A stretch of DNA of 64,000 bases from Lutjanus erythropterus (Eukaryota; Chordata; Actinopteri; Lutjaniformes; Lutjanidae), in contig CM034601.1 of assembly GCA_020091685.1 (NCBI GenBank), forward strand, positions 645,498 through 709,497, in the 5' to 3' direction. Below are positions 21,148 to 33,580 of this stretch, one piece after another. A program made the position numbers and the translations under genes. Below the pieces are notes generated by a model. The model saw nothing but the letters and a program-made list of their open reading frames with translations. It did no database searches and was not told the origin of the DNA. Every line of letters starts with the position of its first letter. The first letter of the stretch is position 1.

Positions 21148-24100
21148 CTGGAGGAGAAGAATAAAAGATAACAAGAACACATCAAATACAAATACGGATA
21201 CTCACGGTATGTTTGACAGCAGCCCTGCCAATAATCTCAATAAACTCAACTTTCATGTATTAGTGCCTCAATTATTCATTACATTATAATAAATGTGAAT
21301 CATCGCTGTGTATTTGGACTACAGCAATTTGTTTCATCGACTAGATGAAGCCACTTCATCATCTTTCTATACAAGTTTGGCTCCTGGCTGTTTCATACTG
21401 ACACCAGAGCAGCAGCTAGAGCCCAAACTCATCCTCCTAACCCTAACACAAAGTATTAGCAGCTGGTGTGTGTGGCTCATGTTAGCAGTTGGTAACAATC
21501 AGTGAAGGAAAATACAACAGATCTCAGAGCTGTGTTGAACTCACCAGCCGGTCTTTAAGGCTCTTCTGTAAATTCCACCTGGAGATGAAAATAAGACGTT
21601 AAACTGGACCTACAGGTTCAAACTTCAGTCTTATTTTGTTGATAAATGTAACAATGATCACAAATATTCTGGTTTATATTGTCTCCGTGTGACCAAACTG
21701 TGGTGTGAGGAATAAACAGAGAGAACGTACGTTTGAAGGCCAGGAAGAGAAAAACTGCCACCAAGATCAACAACACACTGAGGGAGAGAGAGAGGATGGG
21801 AACATTGATCTGAAGGGAGAGCGAGGGTAGAGAGTCCTCCACCTGACAAACAGAGAGAAAAAAATAATCCTTAAAAGTTCTTAATTTCAGACTTACTGTG
21901 CAATTTAATTTATGGTCCATGTTTAATAAAATTCAAATTTAGAATTTGAATTTATTTTCAGTCCACAAATAAAAATGTGTTTATTATGTATAAATCTTCA
22001 AATTCATATACAGAAATACAAAGCCCTTCAGAAGAAATATCAGATATTTAAGTAATTTAACATAATCAGACATGTATGCTGTCTGAAAAAGGTTCAGGCT
22101 GAAGCTACAGCTTATAACACATCAAACAACAAAACATATCAAATCAAATCAGAATTATGACAAAGACAAAATGATACAACACAAAAAAAAAACAATGTTA
22201 AAGCCTGTTTAGAATATTTTTTTCTTAACATATGCACTGTCATCCCCTGCTGGATCCATGGTATAGATTCCCACAGGACACGGAAAAGGGAATGAGGCCA
22301 AGATGGAGATGGGATTTTAAGACCAGGAGCCTGAGTGAGAACGGCAGCAAACAGTTTTTGACCATGATTTATTTATTTATAAGAAAAATCCCTACTGATT
22401 CTCACACACATCAGCATCCACTGCAAAGCTCACAGATGTTCTGACGTTTTTTAAGGGTCTGACCCGCTGATTCCAATCTGGGACAATTTAGATTTTCAGT
22501 CTTTCTAAGGACAATAATGTCATTCACAAACATTTTTGTAACTTTTCTTGTAAAGTTAAATTGGATGTTCACAATAAAACACTGACTATGAACAAACTTT
22601 TACATTTACAACGTGCTGCAGGTTACAGCCAGGCCTTATTATATTATTATTATATTATGTTTCAGAGGGAGCACCATCTCGTGGGATCGGAGGCAGATGT
22701 AAACAAACCAGAGACGGACGCGGTGCAACAGTTTGCTGCAGTAAAACTTTGCAGTGAGAAAAACAGAAGCAGAAGTTAAACGAGAAAATGTTTGAGGAGA
22801 CGCATCAACACAGGTTTGTTATTCTTCAGCCAGAACAGGAGGTGAGATTTTAACTGTCAGTCTGTTGCTGGCTAACATTAACCTGAAGAGCTGTGACGCC
22901 GTCAGCTGCTTCGTCTCCTTGTAGACTGTCTGACTTCTGTTCATCCTGTTCTTGGAATCTGTCGCTGGAGCCAACCTTACTTTATAGTGTCAGTCTCTAG
23001 GTTAAAGTCTTCTTCAACACAGCAGGATGTTCATTTAGTAAACTATGGTCCTATTTAGGGTTAGATGGGGCAGGGGTGGATTGATTGTCTCCTGTCTGAT
23101 TGACAGGTTATTCTCAGTGAGTCTGTCCAGTGCAACATAGGGCTCATCAAACTCACATCAAACTGATCAGAAGGATCAACATTCTGTTTCTCACTTAAAG
23201 TGTTTTCAGAAAAACATTTTAATGACTTTTTAGTTGGAATAAAAGAGACTTTATGACCAGGCATCCACAGTTACTTCCTGCTGAACAGACAAGTCAAAAC
23301 AAAACTCTGCCCAACTCACAGTACGTCACCCACCACCTCCACGCTTCCATCAGGACTGAGCATGTTCTGGTATAAAAAACAAGATGGCAGCCCCCATACT
23401 GCAAAACTCTTGGCTTGAACATGGTAGTGCACAAACCAGTACATGGAGGTTACCCACAGTGACGGTGTCAGAGCGCAGCAGGGTGGAGTTTCTCCTCAGA
23501 AGCTCCAGCTGTGACGACAGCAGGGATTTCCAGTTCACTACAGGGAGACAGACAACACAAAACCTCCGTCACACAAACACACTCAGAGTTCAACCAGTAA
23601 ACTGGACCAGTAATCCCAGAGTTAAAGGTGTGCCATTCTAATCAATACACTTGTGCTGAAACCCCCCCCCCCCCCCCCCGATGTTTGGAATATAAACAAA
23701 GTGGCAACAGCTGATGATGAGGGGAGCGAAACTGACTTGTGTGGTTCAGCTGGAGTGAAAATAAATCTGCTTTTTAATCCCAAAAGTTTAAAAAAATAAA
23801 CTGAGTTCTTCTCTCACTCATAGGTCTGAGACTTCTCCGTGGGTCGCTGCTGCAGACAGTCTGAGAAGCAGGAGTGAAGATAAATCTGTTTTTTAATCCA
23901 ACAAGAAACATAAACTCTGAGCTCCACCTCCTGCCAGTAAAGGAGTCCACATCAGGTCTGTCCCTGGCTCTCTCCTCCAAAACTCCCAGCTCTCACCAAC
24001 TGTCTGTCGGCTCTGTGCCTCAGCTCTGCTCCAGACACTCCACGACTGTATTTTCCTAGCAATACAATATCACTTTCCCTCACTGAGGCTACTGGTAACT

Positions 24101-26637
24101 TCAGGCTGCAGACGCACTTCTGTCATGTTGCTCAGTTGTTACTGTCGTTTCTTTGGCAGTGCACGTTCATGGTTTTGAGGGGTGGAGCTTCTGGAAGAGC
24201 ACTGAAGGGTTTGGGTGGTTTGTTTGGTTGTTATGTTCAAATATCAACTGTCTTTGTCAACCATGGCTCATCCCACCTTTAACAGAACCATCTTCATGAT
24301 AACTGTTAGATAGAGCCAAACTAGTGCAATGTTTCCACCCAAAGCACCTGGAACCTTTAGTAAGAGGAACTACAACAAGGAACTAAAAGGGTCATTCAGC
24401 CCATTGTTGTCAGAGTTTCCACCACAGCCTTAAGACCCACAAAGAGAAGCAAATTAGTCAGCTGACGTGTGACTTGTCTGATGAACGAGCAGGTGAATCT
24501 GAACATCATCTCACCTGTGGAGGTCGATGGCTCCATGACTCGATTGGTTGTTACTGTCATGGTTGTCGTTGGAGGAGAAATTGTGACTGGAGCTGAAAAG
24601 AACAAACCAGATGAAACAAGTCAGATCAACATCATACCTTTCATAAAAGTTCCACAAGGAATCCCTTCAGACAGTTCTACTTAGAACCTAATGTAAAGGG
24701 TTATATCTAGAACCATCTTTGATTTTACCCAGAACCCTCAGTGAGAGGTTCACACATTCACTCCGTCCCTGAATGATGGACTTACTGTTGTCAGTATTTT
24801 TCATTGAAGCAAACTGAATGTGTCCTTTGATTTTGTGTGTGGTGGTAAAGTGTCGCTCACCTTTGACCACTCTCAGGTTCATGATCACCTTCTTGTCATT
24901 GAAGATCCCGTCGATGTCCACCCTGCAGCAGTACGGACCGCTGTCCGTCCGCCGCACACTCAGGATGTCAAGGTCCATCTGTCCATCCAGGACGTCCCCC
25001 GTCAGCTGGTACCGGTCTGCCACCTGCAGCGCCACAGTCAGGGTCACGTAGTCACTTTTAGTGTTAAATGTATTTTTTACTGCCAAAAAAAAAAAAAAAA
25101 AGTAACTAATTTGAAATACTCAACAGAGTCTCTTTCTAGAAATCATGAGACGATTACTGAAGATAATCCACAGTTTGATTTTCTTTCTACCAAACTACAT
25201 CTGCCAAATGCATCACCGTGCAGAAGGAAGTGTGCACCTACTCATGGAGGAGAGGCTGGAGCTCGTTACAGAACAAGATCAAATATGCTGTCCTGACCTG
25301 AAATCATGATACGCCCTTCTCTCACTGTGATTGGTTAACATGTCCTCATTTGTTTGGTTCTTAGGATTGGTTAGGATTAGGCTTGAGGAGTGTGATTGGT
25401 CAGGGTTGAGGTAAGGATATCAGGGTAAGCCAATCAGAAGCAGAAAAGAGCAAGTCATGCCTTTGCCATCCTGGGAAAAAATATTGGAATTATCTGCGAC
25501 ACAGCAGAACAGAACAGAATAGAAGGCTACGCTCTTAGAAAATAGGGTTCCAAAAAGGTTCTTACTGAAGTGCTGAGGTTCTAGCCAGAACAATTGGAGT
25601 TTGTTGAGGGTTCTTTGTAAGACTCTGAGTTCCGATAAAAACACTTTTCACCCAAAGAACCCTTTTTGAAAGAAAGAGTTTGTGGGGAATTGTTGAAATC
25701 CATAAAGAACTCACTTTTGCAAAGGTTAATGAAGTGTTCTTTGTACCATGATACAAAAGGGTTCTCGGCAGAACCCCTGCTTTTGTAATATAAAAGGGTG
25801 CTTGATATAGAATTCTCTGGCTGGGTTCTAGATGAAACCCTCAGAATATAAAAAAGTTCATCCTCTTGTGTAACACTGCTTCACTGATCTTCATCAATAT
25901 GACCAACATGACATACATGACAGAACCTGACCTTGGAGACGACGCCGTGCTCGTCCGTCTGCACCAGGATGTTGTTGCACCAGAAGGTCCCGCAGCCGCG
26001 ACCCCAGCAGACCCGACTCAGACCAAAACGCTTCACTGAGTACTGACAGGACAGAGAGGCCACGCCCCCCTCTACCACTTTAAAACAGGAAACAGATGCA
26101 AAGTGTCCACCTGCAGCACAGAGACACGTCTGAGACACCTCCACCTGTATGCTGGTCTGAGGATACACAGTGGTTTAAGGCTGCAACTAACCATTGATTT
26201 CATCATTGATTAATCTGTCCATTGCTTTCTCAATTAATCATTTAGTTTTTGATCCATAAAATGTCAGAAAGTGGTGAAAAATATTGATCTGTCTTGTTTT
26301 TTTGTACACAACTCATAAATATTCAGTTTACTGTCAGAGACGAGTAAAGAAACCAGAAAATATTCACATTTAAGAAGCTGAAATCAGAGAATTTGGACTT
26401 TTTTAATTAAATATAGACTCAAAATGATCAATTGATTATCAATATAGTTGGCAATTGATTTAAAAGTTGATTAATAGTCAATTAATCGTCTGTAATAATG
26501 TTGAGGTTTGGATGGATGGTCACTGTGATGCAGAGTTTTTACAAACCAAACAATCAATTGATTAATGGAGAAAATAATCATGAAAATAATCATAAGCTGC
26601 AGTGTGATACAAAAGACTTCAAAATGAGCTCCACCTC

Positions 26638-26679
<42 letters not shown>

Positions 26680-27995
26680 AAAATCCTGCATTTACATGAA
26701 TGAGTCACATTTAGCTGATGAGATCTGACAGAACAGAATAAAAGTACTTTTACTTTTACAGTAACAGTACTTTTACTGTGAATACTTTATTACTTTTTCC
26801 TGATTATACTGACAAACTTTTACTGAAGGACTTTTAACACACTATATCAAGGTGCTTATAACAAGTTTTTTGTAGGTAATAAGGCTGTTATAAGATGCTT
26901 ATAAATATGAATATGTGTTAATAAGACTGTACATGTTAATAATAGTGTAATAATCATATCTATTGTGAGATTATAAGACATTACTTTAACAGTTTTACAC
27001 AGCTTAAAAATGTTAATAAAAGCCTTAAGAGTTTCTTATAATTGTTAATAACAACATTATAAACCCATTCATTGGGTTTAACTAACTGACCCGTTATGTC
27101 ATTATTAAACCTTTACTAAGCTTTTGTTGCTTTATAAGATTTCTGCATATTTTATCATGCATTTATTAGCAGTTAGTTTGTGCATTTTGGGGGTACGGGA
27201 TCTTAAGTGTGAACAGTGCTTATTCAGGTTCATTAAACCTGTTATATGTCTTATTAACAGTTAACTATGCATGTTGAGGTTACCAGAGTCAATAAGGGCA
27301 ACAGCCTCAAAATATTATTGATTATACAAAGTCATGGTTAACTGCAAACAAGTGAATAATAAAGATTAATTAACCTTAATAAGCACTGTTCACTCTTAAG
27401 AGCCAGTACCCCCAAAATGCATCAGTGAACTGTTAATAAACGCATAGTTAACTGTTAATAAACGCATAATAAAGTATGTAGAAATCTTAATAAAAGCAGC
27501 AACAAAACCTTAGCAAAGGTTTGATAATGATATAACAGGGATGTTACACGTTACATACAATAAATGTGTTTGTTAACTATTATAGCTGTTATAAGCAATT
27601 ATAAGAAACTCATAAGACTTTCATTAACATTAACATTAACACTCTATGTTCTGTTACCATGTTTCTGATGTGCTTATAAATGTCTTATAACATCTTTAAA
27701 CATGTTTATTGTGTTATTATTAACATATAGTCTATAGACTATAGTTATGTAGTCTGATTAACACATATTAATGTTAAAAGACATCTTATAAGGGTCTTAT
27801 TACCCATCAACTGAGATTTATTTCAGGCAGCTTAAGCTAACGTGTCACTGAGTATTTAATTACTGTGGTATTACTGTAGTACTTTTACTATGTTTGTGTT
27901 GTGACGTGTGCAGTTTGTGTCTCACCTGACAGGACGATGAGGATGATGATGAAGGTCTGAGTCGTTCGACAGCAGCGAGGCGAGACGGCGGCCAT
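21063..27995 (-). CDS. TIM-family (HAVCR/TIMD4-like) Ig V receptor
   Basis: Minus-strand exons: 27995-27926 (signal peptide), 26110-25932 and 25023-24861 (Ig V), 24592-24515 (Thr-rich stalk), 23537-23454 (tentative), 21842-21731 (transmembrane), 21578-21545 and 21147-21063 (tail, TAG). The Ig domain has the six TIM cysteines: [14 protein letters not shown] (three) and YCC. It ends with the FND sequence of the metal-dependent phosphatidylserine pocket known from mammalian TIMs. The membrane exon holds a helix of the type [18 protein letters not shown]. The tail ends [19 protein letters not shown], with two tyrosines. TIM proteins act at the surface of immune cells in apoptotic-cell recognition and T-cell regulation. 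The join between stalk (phase 1) and membrane exon (phase 0) needs one more exon or an alternative donor that I could not identify. TIM-1 versus TIM-4 orthology cannot be settled here. Confidence 0.85.
21545..21578 (-). CDS. TIM cytoplasmic exon (34 nt)
   Basis: A short exon with acceptor CATCTCCAG and donor TG|GTGAGT encodes [11 protein letters not shown] in the frame set by the membrane exon. It passes phase 2 to the final exon, which fits. Confidence 0.78.
21731..21842 (-). CDS. TIM transmembrane exon
   Basis: A 112-nt exon with acceptor TTTGTCAG and donor C|GTACGT. In phase 0 it encodes a short juxtamembrane segment ([15 protein letters not shown]), then about 20 hydrophobic residues and AFK. 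The other frames give no membrane helix, which fixes the phase. Confidence 0.82.
22830..22990 (+). repeat. Dispersed repeat, copy 2 of the 7257-7460 pair
   Basis: Shares 'cttgtagactgtctgacttc' and flanking sequence with 7257-7460. It lies between the TIM membrane exon and stalk exons. Confidence 0.5.
23454..23537 (-). CDS. Tentative TIM exon 5
   Basis: An 84-nt open segment with acceptor CCCTGTAG and donor GG|GTAACC, phase 1 in and out, encodes [20 protein letters not shown] and LRSDTVTV. Being symmetrical, it could be skipped without shifting the frame. It does not repair the phase mismatch with the membrane exon, so its place in the transcript is uncertain. Confidence 0.45.
24515..24592 (-). 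CDS. TIM exon 4: Thr/Ser-rich mucin-like stalk
   Basis: A 78-nt phase 1-1 exon with acceptor CTTTTCAG and donor CAG|GTGAGA encodes [20 protein letters not shown] and EPSTST. Nine Thr and three Ser in 25 residues suit an O-glycosylated stalk, although it is much shorter than mammalian TIM mucin regions. Confidence 0.8.
24861..25023 (-). CDS. TIM exon 3: C-terminal half of the Ig V domain
   Basis: A 163-nt exon beginning in phase 0 encodes [20 protein letters not shown], the F strand ([19 protein letters not shown]) and the G strand (VIMNLRVVK). DSGPYCC carries the last two conserved cysteines, and the FND triplet matches the TIM ligand pocket. The donor is GTGAGC in phase 1. Confidence 0.9.
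25530..25860. repeat. AGAACC/GGTTCT-rich repeat, further copy
   Basis: It has the same word composition as 18340-18850, here inside the intron that splits the TIM Ig domain. It contains no exon on either strand. Confidence 0.45.
25932..26110 (-). CDS. TIM exon 2: N-terminal half of the Ig V domain
   Basis: A 179-nt exon, acceptor TGCTGCAG and donor AAG|GTCAGG, phase 1 in and 0 out. It encodes the B strand ([15 protein letters not shown]) and the [11 protein letters not shown] segment unique to TIM domains, ending DEHGVVSK. Confidence 0.88.
26180..26500 (+). repeat. Dispersed AT-rich repeat copy
   Basis: A good copy of the family at 4373-4700, with TTAAT-rich inverted ends at about 26205-26245 and 26425-26485 around the conserved middle ('aagaaaccagaaaatattca'). 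It lies in TIM intron 1. Confidence 0.6.
26638..26679 (+). repeat. (CAA)n microsatellite
   Basis: About 14 CAA units in TIM intron 1. Confidence 0.95.
26877..27808. mobile_element. Long inverted-repeat (foldback) element in TIM intron 1
   Basis: The two halves are inverted copies. The left end near 'gtaataaggctgttataaga' matches the complement of the right end near 'cttataagggtcttattacc', and the sequences around the centre (27160-27200 and 27395-27440) pair through a shared 'gcattttggggg'-type core. It is TTATAA- and TTAATA-rich and encodes nothing. A second, diverged member lies at 59786-60592. Confidence 0.6.
27926..27995 (-). CDS. TIM exon 1: signal peptide
   Basis: ATG begins [20 protein letters not shown] followed by VLSG, a signal sequence, then a GTGAGA donor in phase 1. 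A long (CA)n run on the minus strand (28012-28073) lies just upstream, presumably in the 5' UTR or core promoter. Confidence 0.8.
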
Positions 27996-28007
27996 CCTGC
28001 AAGTCTC

Positions 28008-28011
<4 letters not shown>

Positions 28012-28076
<65 letters not shown>

Positions 28077-28128
28077 CGACAAAACAGTGTGACTCTGTGA
28101 CGGAGCTGCTGTGGGGGGACACAGTCTG

Positions 28129-28180
<52 letters not shown>
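28012..28180. repeat. Paired (TG)n microsatellites upstream of the TIM start
   Basis: Two TG runs, 28012-28073 and 28133-28180, are separated by about 60 bases. The first ends 17 bases before the TIM ATG on the minus strand. Confidence 0.95.
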
Positions 28181-28272
28181 TCCATGATGAAGTCTTCATT
28201 GATTCTCTGTCTCAAAGCAGTCGTGCAAAGTAACTAAGTACATTTACTCACTGTACTTGAAGGCATAACATG

Positions 28273-28279
28273 CACTGGT

Positions 28280-28331
<52 letters not shown>

Positions 28332-28361
28332 CATTATTATGATTATGATTAATTATTATTA

Positions 28362-28408
<47 letters not shown>
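28273..28408. repeat. (ATT)n microsatellite
   Basis: Two ATT runs separated by a short imperfect ATT/GATT stretch. Confidence 0.95.
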
Positions 28409-28409
<1 letters not shown>

Positions 28410-29379
28410 ACATAATCCCTTTAAATGATCACTTCTGACCCTCCGTCAGTGTTTTCTGGTGTCTGAATCTGCACAGATCCTGCAGTCATTTCCTTATTTA
28501 TGTCTCAATGTTTTTCACCGACGTTTGTTATTTGACGTCCTGGTGTGTTTATGAACAGCTCGGACAAATTTAAGTACTTTGTCTTTCCGTTTCGTACTGA
28601 GAGAAATATTGTGTGTTTTACTTTAGAAGGTGTTTATTTGATGTTTGTAAAAACACCTGACAAAATGACAAGAAGCACAAAAACTGCAGTAAACAGCTGT
28701 GATGGAGTGAATCTTCATTCAGAGTTTGACAGCAACAGATCATCACTGGACAACACTGGATTTTCAAAATAAAAGAGAAGTGTCCCACTCTTTACCCACA
28801 CAGCTCAGTTAGAAGAACAGACATCAGTAACGTGGCAGCAGGTCGTGTTTTTGGCAACTTATACAAGAAAAATCATTGAATTTATATTTAGAAAAGTCAG
28901 GACCCAGTCAGTCTTCACTACTGACTCTTCATCACACTTCAGCCCAGAAAACAGCCTCCATCTCAGGCAGAGAGAGCTGAGTAGGACCCACTGATGGTGG
29001 ATTTTGTGATCCGTTGCACCCCTAGTGGATTCCCTAAACTTCCCTACAAGTAAACTGATATTGATTTTTTTTTTATGTGTCTAAAACACATGTTGATGCT
29101 GACTCTGTCCACAGCAGGACATTGATTAGCTTCCTACATCAGCAGTCCTGCTGCTTCTCCAAACTGGGGGCGTGTCGACCTCCATCTACTGACTGTGGAA
29201 AAGATTCTCAACCAACCACATTTCAAATAATTCAGATTATCCCTTGAAATGTTTCTGACTCCTGATTAACGTGAAGAAAAACAGAAATCCAAGTATTTTA
29301 TGAGCATGAACAGACAAGGATGAACGCAGTGTGTTTACACTGATGGAAGGAAATACTGAGGACAAAAGACCTTTGTCTC

Positions 29380-29439
<60 letters not shown>

Positions 29440-31250
29440 ACTGACCCTGGCTGTGTGGAGACATCGCAGAAACACAGAGAACTCTTTATTCACATCAAAT
29501 ATTTCTTTCTTTTCTCTTTCGTGTCAGTTCCTCCCCAAACTGACAAATCTGAGAGGCTTTTAATTTGAAAAAACAAAATAATTTAACCAAAAGATGTTCA
29601 AACTTTAAATTGTATCCCCACATTTCAGTAAAATTAAACCAATTTAAAAAGATTTTATGAAGAAAATGAGCACTAATCCTGATGAAACTGAGTTTGTGGT
29701 GAGAAAATAAAATGAAATACAGAAATAAAGAGGAGCTGAATGTAGTTTATTGAGCTGTAACAAATAAAAAGAATGAAAATGATGTGAAAATATCACTGAA
29801 GTCATAAAATCAATGAAATGAGTGAAATCAACTCTGTAGCTGAACATGAACATTGATGTGTTAATATGGATGAATTATTCTCATGTTCTCACTATTCACT
29901 CACTCATTATTCACACAGATGTTCCTAAAAACTAAAGACAATATTGATCCAGAGGACAAATATTGACGATCAAACAGTTGAGGGAAAGATGACAGAAACG
30001 TGTTTGATCTCGTCAGCGGAGAGACGACTCACAGCGGTTTCATGTTTGACTGAAGCTCGACGTCTAAAATCAACATTTCAGCTCTGTGATGAAGGTTCAG
30101 GAGGGAGAAATCGTACAGGAAGTGGACGCCACGAGTTCAAGGTCAGGGTTTCAGCCATGTTTGTGTGTAAATAAGAACCTTTACCTGGTTAAATAAAAGT
30201 CAAATAAATGAAATAAAAATAAAAATAAACCAGTTTGGTCTAAATTAAACAGAGTCTCACAGCATCTATGATTCATGTACATGAACAAGAACCTGCAGTT
30301 GTTCACTGTATGATGAAAAATGTCACTTCAGTCATTTTTCTTTCTTAAACCAGAAAAAAACAGCTGCAATCTTTTATTGATATTTTTCTTTTTAGCTCAA
30401 CATATACAAATGAATGTTTGTCTTTCTTAGACCAGTTTCATTATTCATTTATCAGGCTAACTTTAGGATTGTTGCAGCCTAAAATGTCTGATTTCACACC
30501 AACTTTTCTAAACACGTTCAACGCATGTTACAATTATTTTAGGCTTTTTTTTCTTTTGCAATTAAATTTCAGGAGCAAGTGAAAATTGCAAAAGAAAGTT
30601 GTGATATTTTTGAAGTAACTTTACCAAAAACTCAAACAAAATCTGCTTATTTGCAGATGAAGAAGAGAACCTGGGGCAACAAGCAGAAAATTATCAAATA
30701 AAAGTGGACAGAGTTGATAAATGCCTGTTCAGTACCTGTGAAAAACTACAAAGACATACATGCAAAAAAAAAGTGAATAATAAAACAAAACATTACGTCG
30801 GTTCACTGAGACGTACATGTATGATGTCTACATGAAGGACTGATGTGATTAGTAGGTTTCACAGGGAGCAACAGTGATTGGTCCAATTTGCAGAAAAGAT
30901 GCTACGTTTTGACAAAATTGCGAGGTCGTGCAGAATTCACATGGACTGGTTGAAACTGTGTGAATTGTTTGGAATCACCACGTCACAAGTTGATTATTAA
31001 ACTTATACAACAAAGATTTAAAAAGAAACTAAAACATAAGAAAGAAAATAACTTCATTTCTTACAGATGTAGTTCAGTAGAAGTATAAACTCAGTACAAG
31101 TATCTTATTCTGTTGTTAAATTTCTCCAGAAATCAGTCACATGACGCTGCTGCCACCTGCTGGTCTCACTGCAGTATTACATTTATTCTTTGTAATGGTA
31201 ATTAATAAAGTTTCATTACAGTTTTTCACAGTTGCTAAAACACTAAAGCT
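28410..31250. other. Intergenic, nothing coding seen
   Basis: Apart from an (AC)n run at 29383-29432 and a retroelement-like AT-rich tail near 30175-30230, I see no gene, RNA or structured element here. Confidence 0.5.
29383..29432. repeat. (AC)n microsatellite
   Basis: About 25 AC units. Confidence 0.95.
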
Positions 31251-31254
31251 CATT

Positions 31255-31870
31255 CCGTGAACCAAATGCTGAGAAACTGGTCGGAGCTTTTATCATCAGC
31301 AGGTTGGACTACTGTAACGCACCGTTCACTGGCCGACCAAAGAGGCCGACTGGGAAACTTGAGCTGGTCTGAAACTCTGCTGCCGGACTTTGAAGAAGGG
31401 AAAGAGAGCACATGACTCCTGTTTTAGCTGCCCTGCACCGGCTCCTCGTTTCTTTTAGAACCGATTTGAAGGTTCTTAGACTCACATACAAAGCTCTTAA
31501 TGTTCCAGCACCTTCATACATTTTTAAATCAACCAATAAGAGCACTGAGATCCTCTGATGCTGCTATTCAAAACAAGCGTGGAAACGGCTTTTAGCTGCT
31601 CTGCGCCGACACTCTGAAACTCTCTGTTCACTTCCATCAGACCTGCAGTTCTGTTGGCACTTTGAAAACTCAACACCGACTTGTTCAGGCGAGTTTTTAC
31701 TTCATGATACATTTCTACCTCCTTCTGTCAGTTTTTCTACCTGCATTTCTCTGCCTTTTTATCACATCTTATATTAATAAAAATAAATCTCTTTTTTTAT
31801 TTTTTTATTTTTACCTATGTTGTTTTTAATGTCACACTGTAAAACACTTTGAGTTGTATGTTATAGATTG
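31255..31870 (+). pseudogene. Decayed 3' end of a LINE (reverse-transcriptase thumb region)
   Basis: Plus-strand translation gives FIISRLDYCNAPFTGRPKR, close to the conserved SRLDYCN motif at the end of LINE reverse transcriptases. Frames are then broken by stops and shifts, with recognisable pieces such as FKTSVETAFSCSAPTL. It ends in a 3' tail containing 'gtaaaacactttgagttgta', typical of this LINE type in fish. Clearly inactive. Confidence 0.65.
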
Positions 31871-33486
31871 TAGCAGGGGGAATAGAGAGTCAGGTACAAT
31901 TGGCCAATCAGGAGGAGAGCACTGCAGTTGTTAAAAGGCACATGAAGCACAGGTGTGTAAGCCTCACTCATGCTCCTGAAATCACTCTGGTGCACATGCT
32001 CCTCTGGTAAGCCAAACAAATCCTGTTCTGAGATTATTTGTTTTTAAGGGTAATGTAGGGGTGCAAAATGCACCCTGAGGTATTTTATTTGTATATAGCA
32101 TGTAAATATAGAAACTGTAAACATGTGGGTCTGCCAATAATTTATTCTTTCTTTGTAAAGGGTCCTAACAATCCTACAGTAGTGCCAGGGGCAAGGTATG
32201 AGAATGCCTCCTTATATCAAGCATTGTTTGCATGTCTGTAGCCTGAGATTTAACATGTGCTTTGTTAAATTTACAGGGAAAGTGCTGGTTGCCGTTTACA
32301 GCCTACTATTATATTTGGATTTTGTTTTTAGTAGTTGGAGTACATGGCTAACTTATAGCTCTGTTTTTCTATTGTAGTGCTGCAGCTGGTGTTGGCCTTC
32401 GGTCACAGGAGCAGCTGGTGCAGTGGAAGTTCACCTGTTGATTTGTGGTGTTATCCTTTAAGGTTTGCTGTGGCACTGGTATTAGTTTGGGTGTGTTTCT
32501 GTTGTGGTAAAGAGGGTTTATTTTGTTTTCTAGTTTCTGCATTTAATTATGTCTTTGTTTTGTTCACATGTAGTATTACTCCCAGTGCACCAGCCTACTG
32601 ACCAGTGTGCCACCACCACCTGCAGCGAGATATTTGACTTTTTAACTTTTTTTAAATTGATGTTAGCGACCCTCCACCATAATAAAATGGCCTGTTACGG
32701 CATTTCGACCCACACTGACTGTTTGCTTCGTCATTGAAGTTTGCCTGTGTGTAATTTTAGGGCATAGCTGAGTGTCACAATATGAATCAACGTTATTATT
32801 ATTATTATGTCTTCATTCAGCACAGAGACGTTTCACCTGGTTGTCTTTCCGGTTGGACCGTTGGTTGTGATGCAGATGAAGAAGTGAGCTGAGCCGATAC
32901 AAAGACGGGTCACTGAGGCACAGTGAGTCCCTCATCTGTATTACTTCAAATACTTACAGTACACAATATGTTCTGTACTCAGCTGTCAATCTGCATTTGG
33001 ACAGATAGTTTTGAACATTCAAAATGCATTTAAAGACATGAAAGTGTTTTCCTGCAGCGTCACGCTCTGAACACTGTGTTTTCCATGTTTTAATGTGGTG
33101 TGTTATGACTGTTCATAGTGTGTCTATAATGACTGTGATCTGAAAGCTTTGTTTGATTTGACCACAAGAGTCAGAGATTTTCTGAAAGTAATGAGCATTT
33201 GTCACATTTGGATTCAAAACATATACATATAAAAAGTGTACATATCCACAGGTCGGTGCAGAAAACCAGTCTGGTGTGCTGGATCCAGTCCAGACACGTC
33301 CACTGCCTGTAGATTTCCCTGGTGTCGGGGTTTCAGTGTTACAAGTTCAACCATGTTGAGGAAATGAAAGTTTGCTCAAAGATTCATTTCCTGTATGAAT
33401 CGCTGGTTGGTGTTGAACGACTCACATATCCAGATTCATTCTAGTCGACTGATTTAATCACATCATCAGAAACGAAACTTTGGAGC

Positions 33487-33580
<94 letters not shown>

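Noticed and set aside
22200..22330. Candidate exon to repair the TIM phase mismatch (acceptor TTCTCACTCAG)
   Set aside because: A stop follows after four codons in the required frame.
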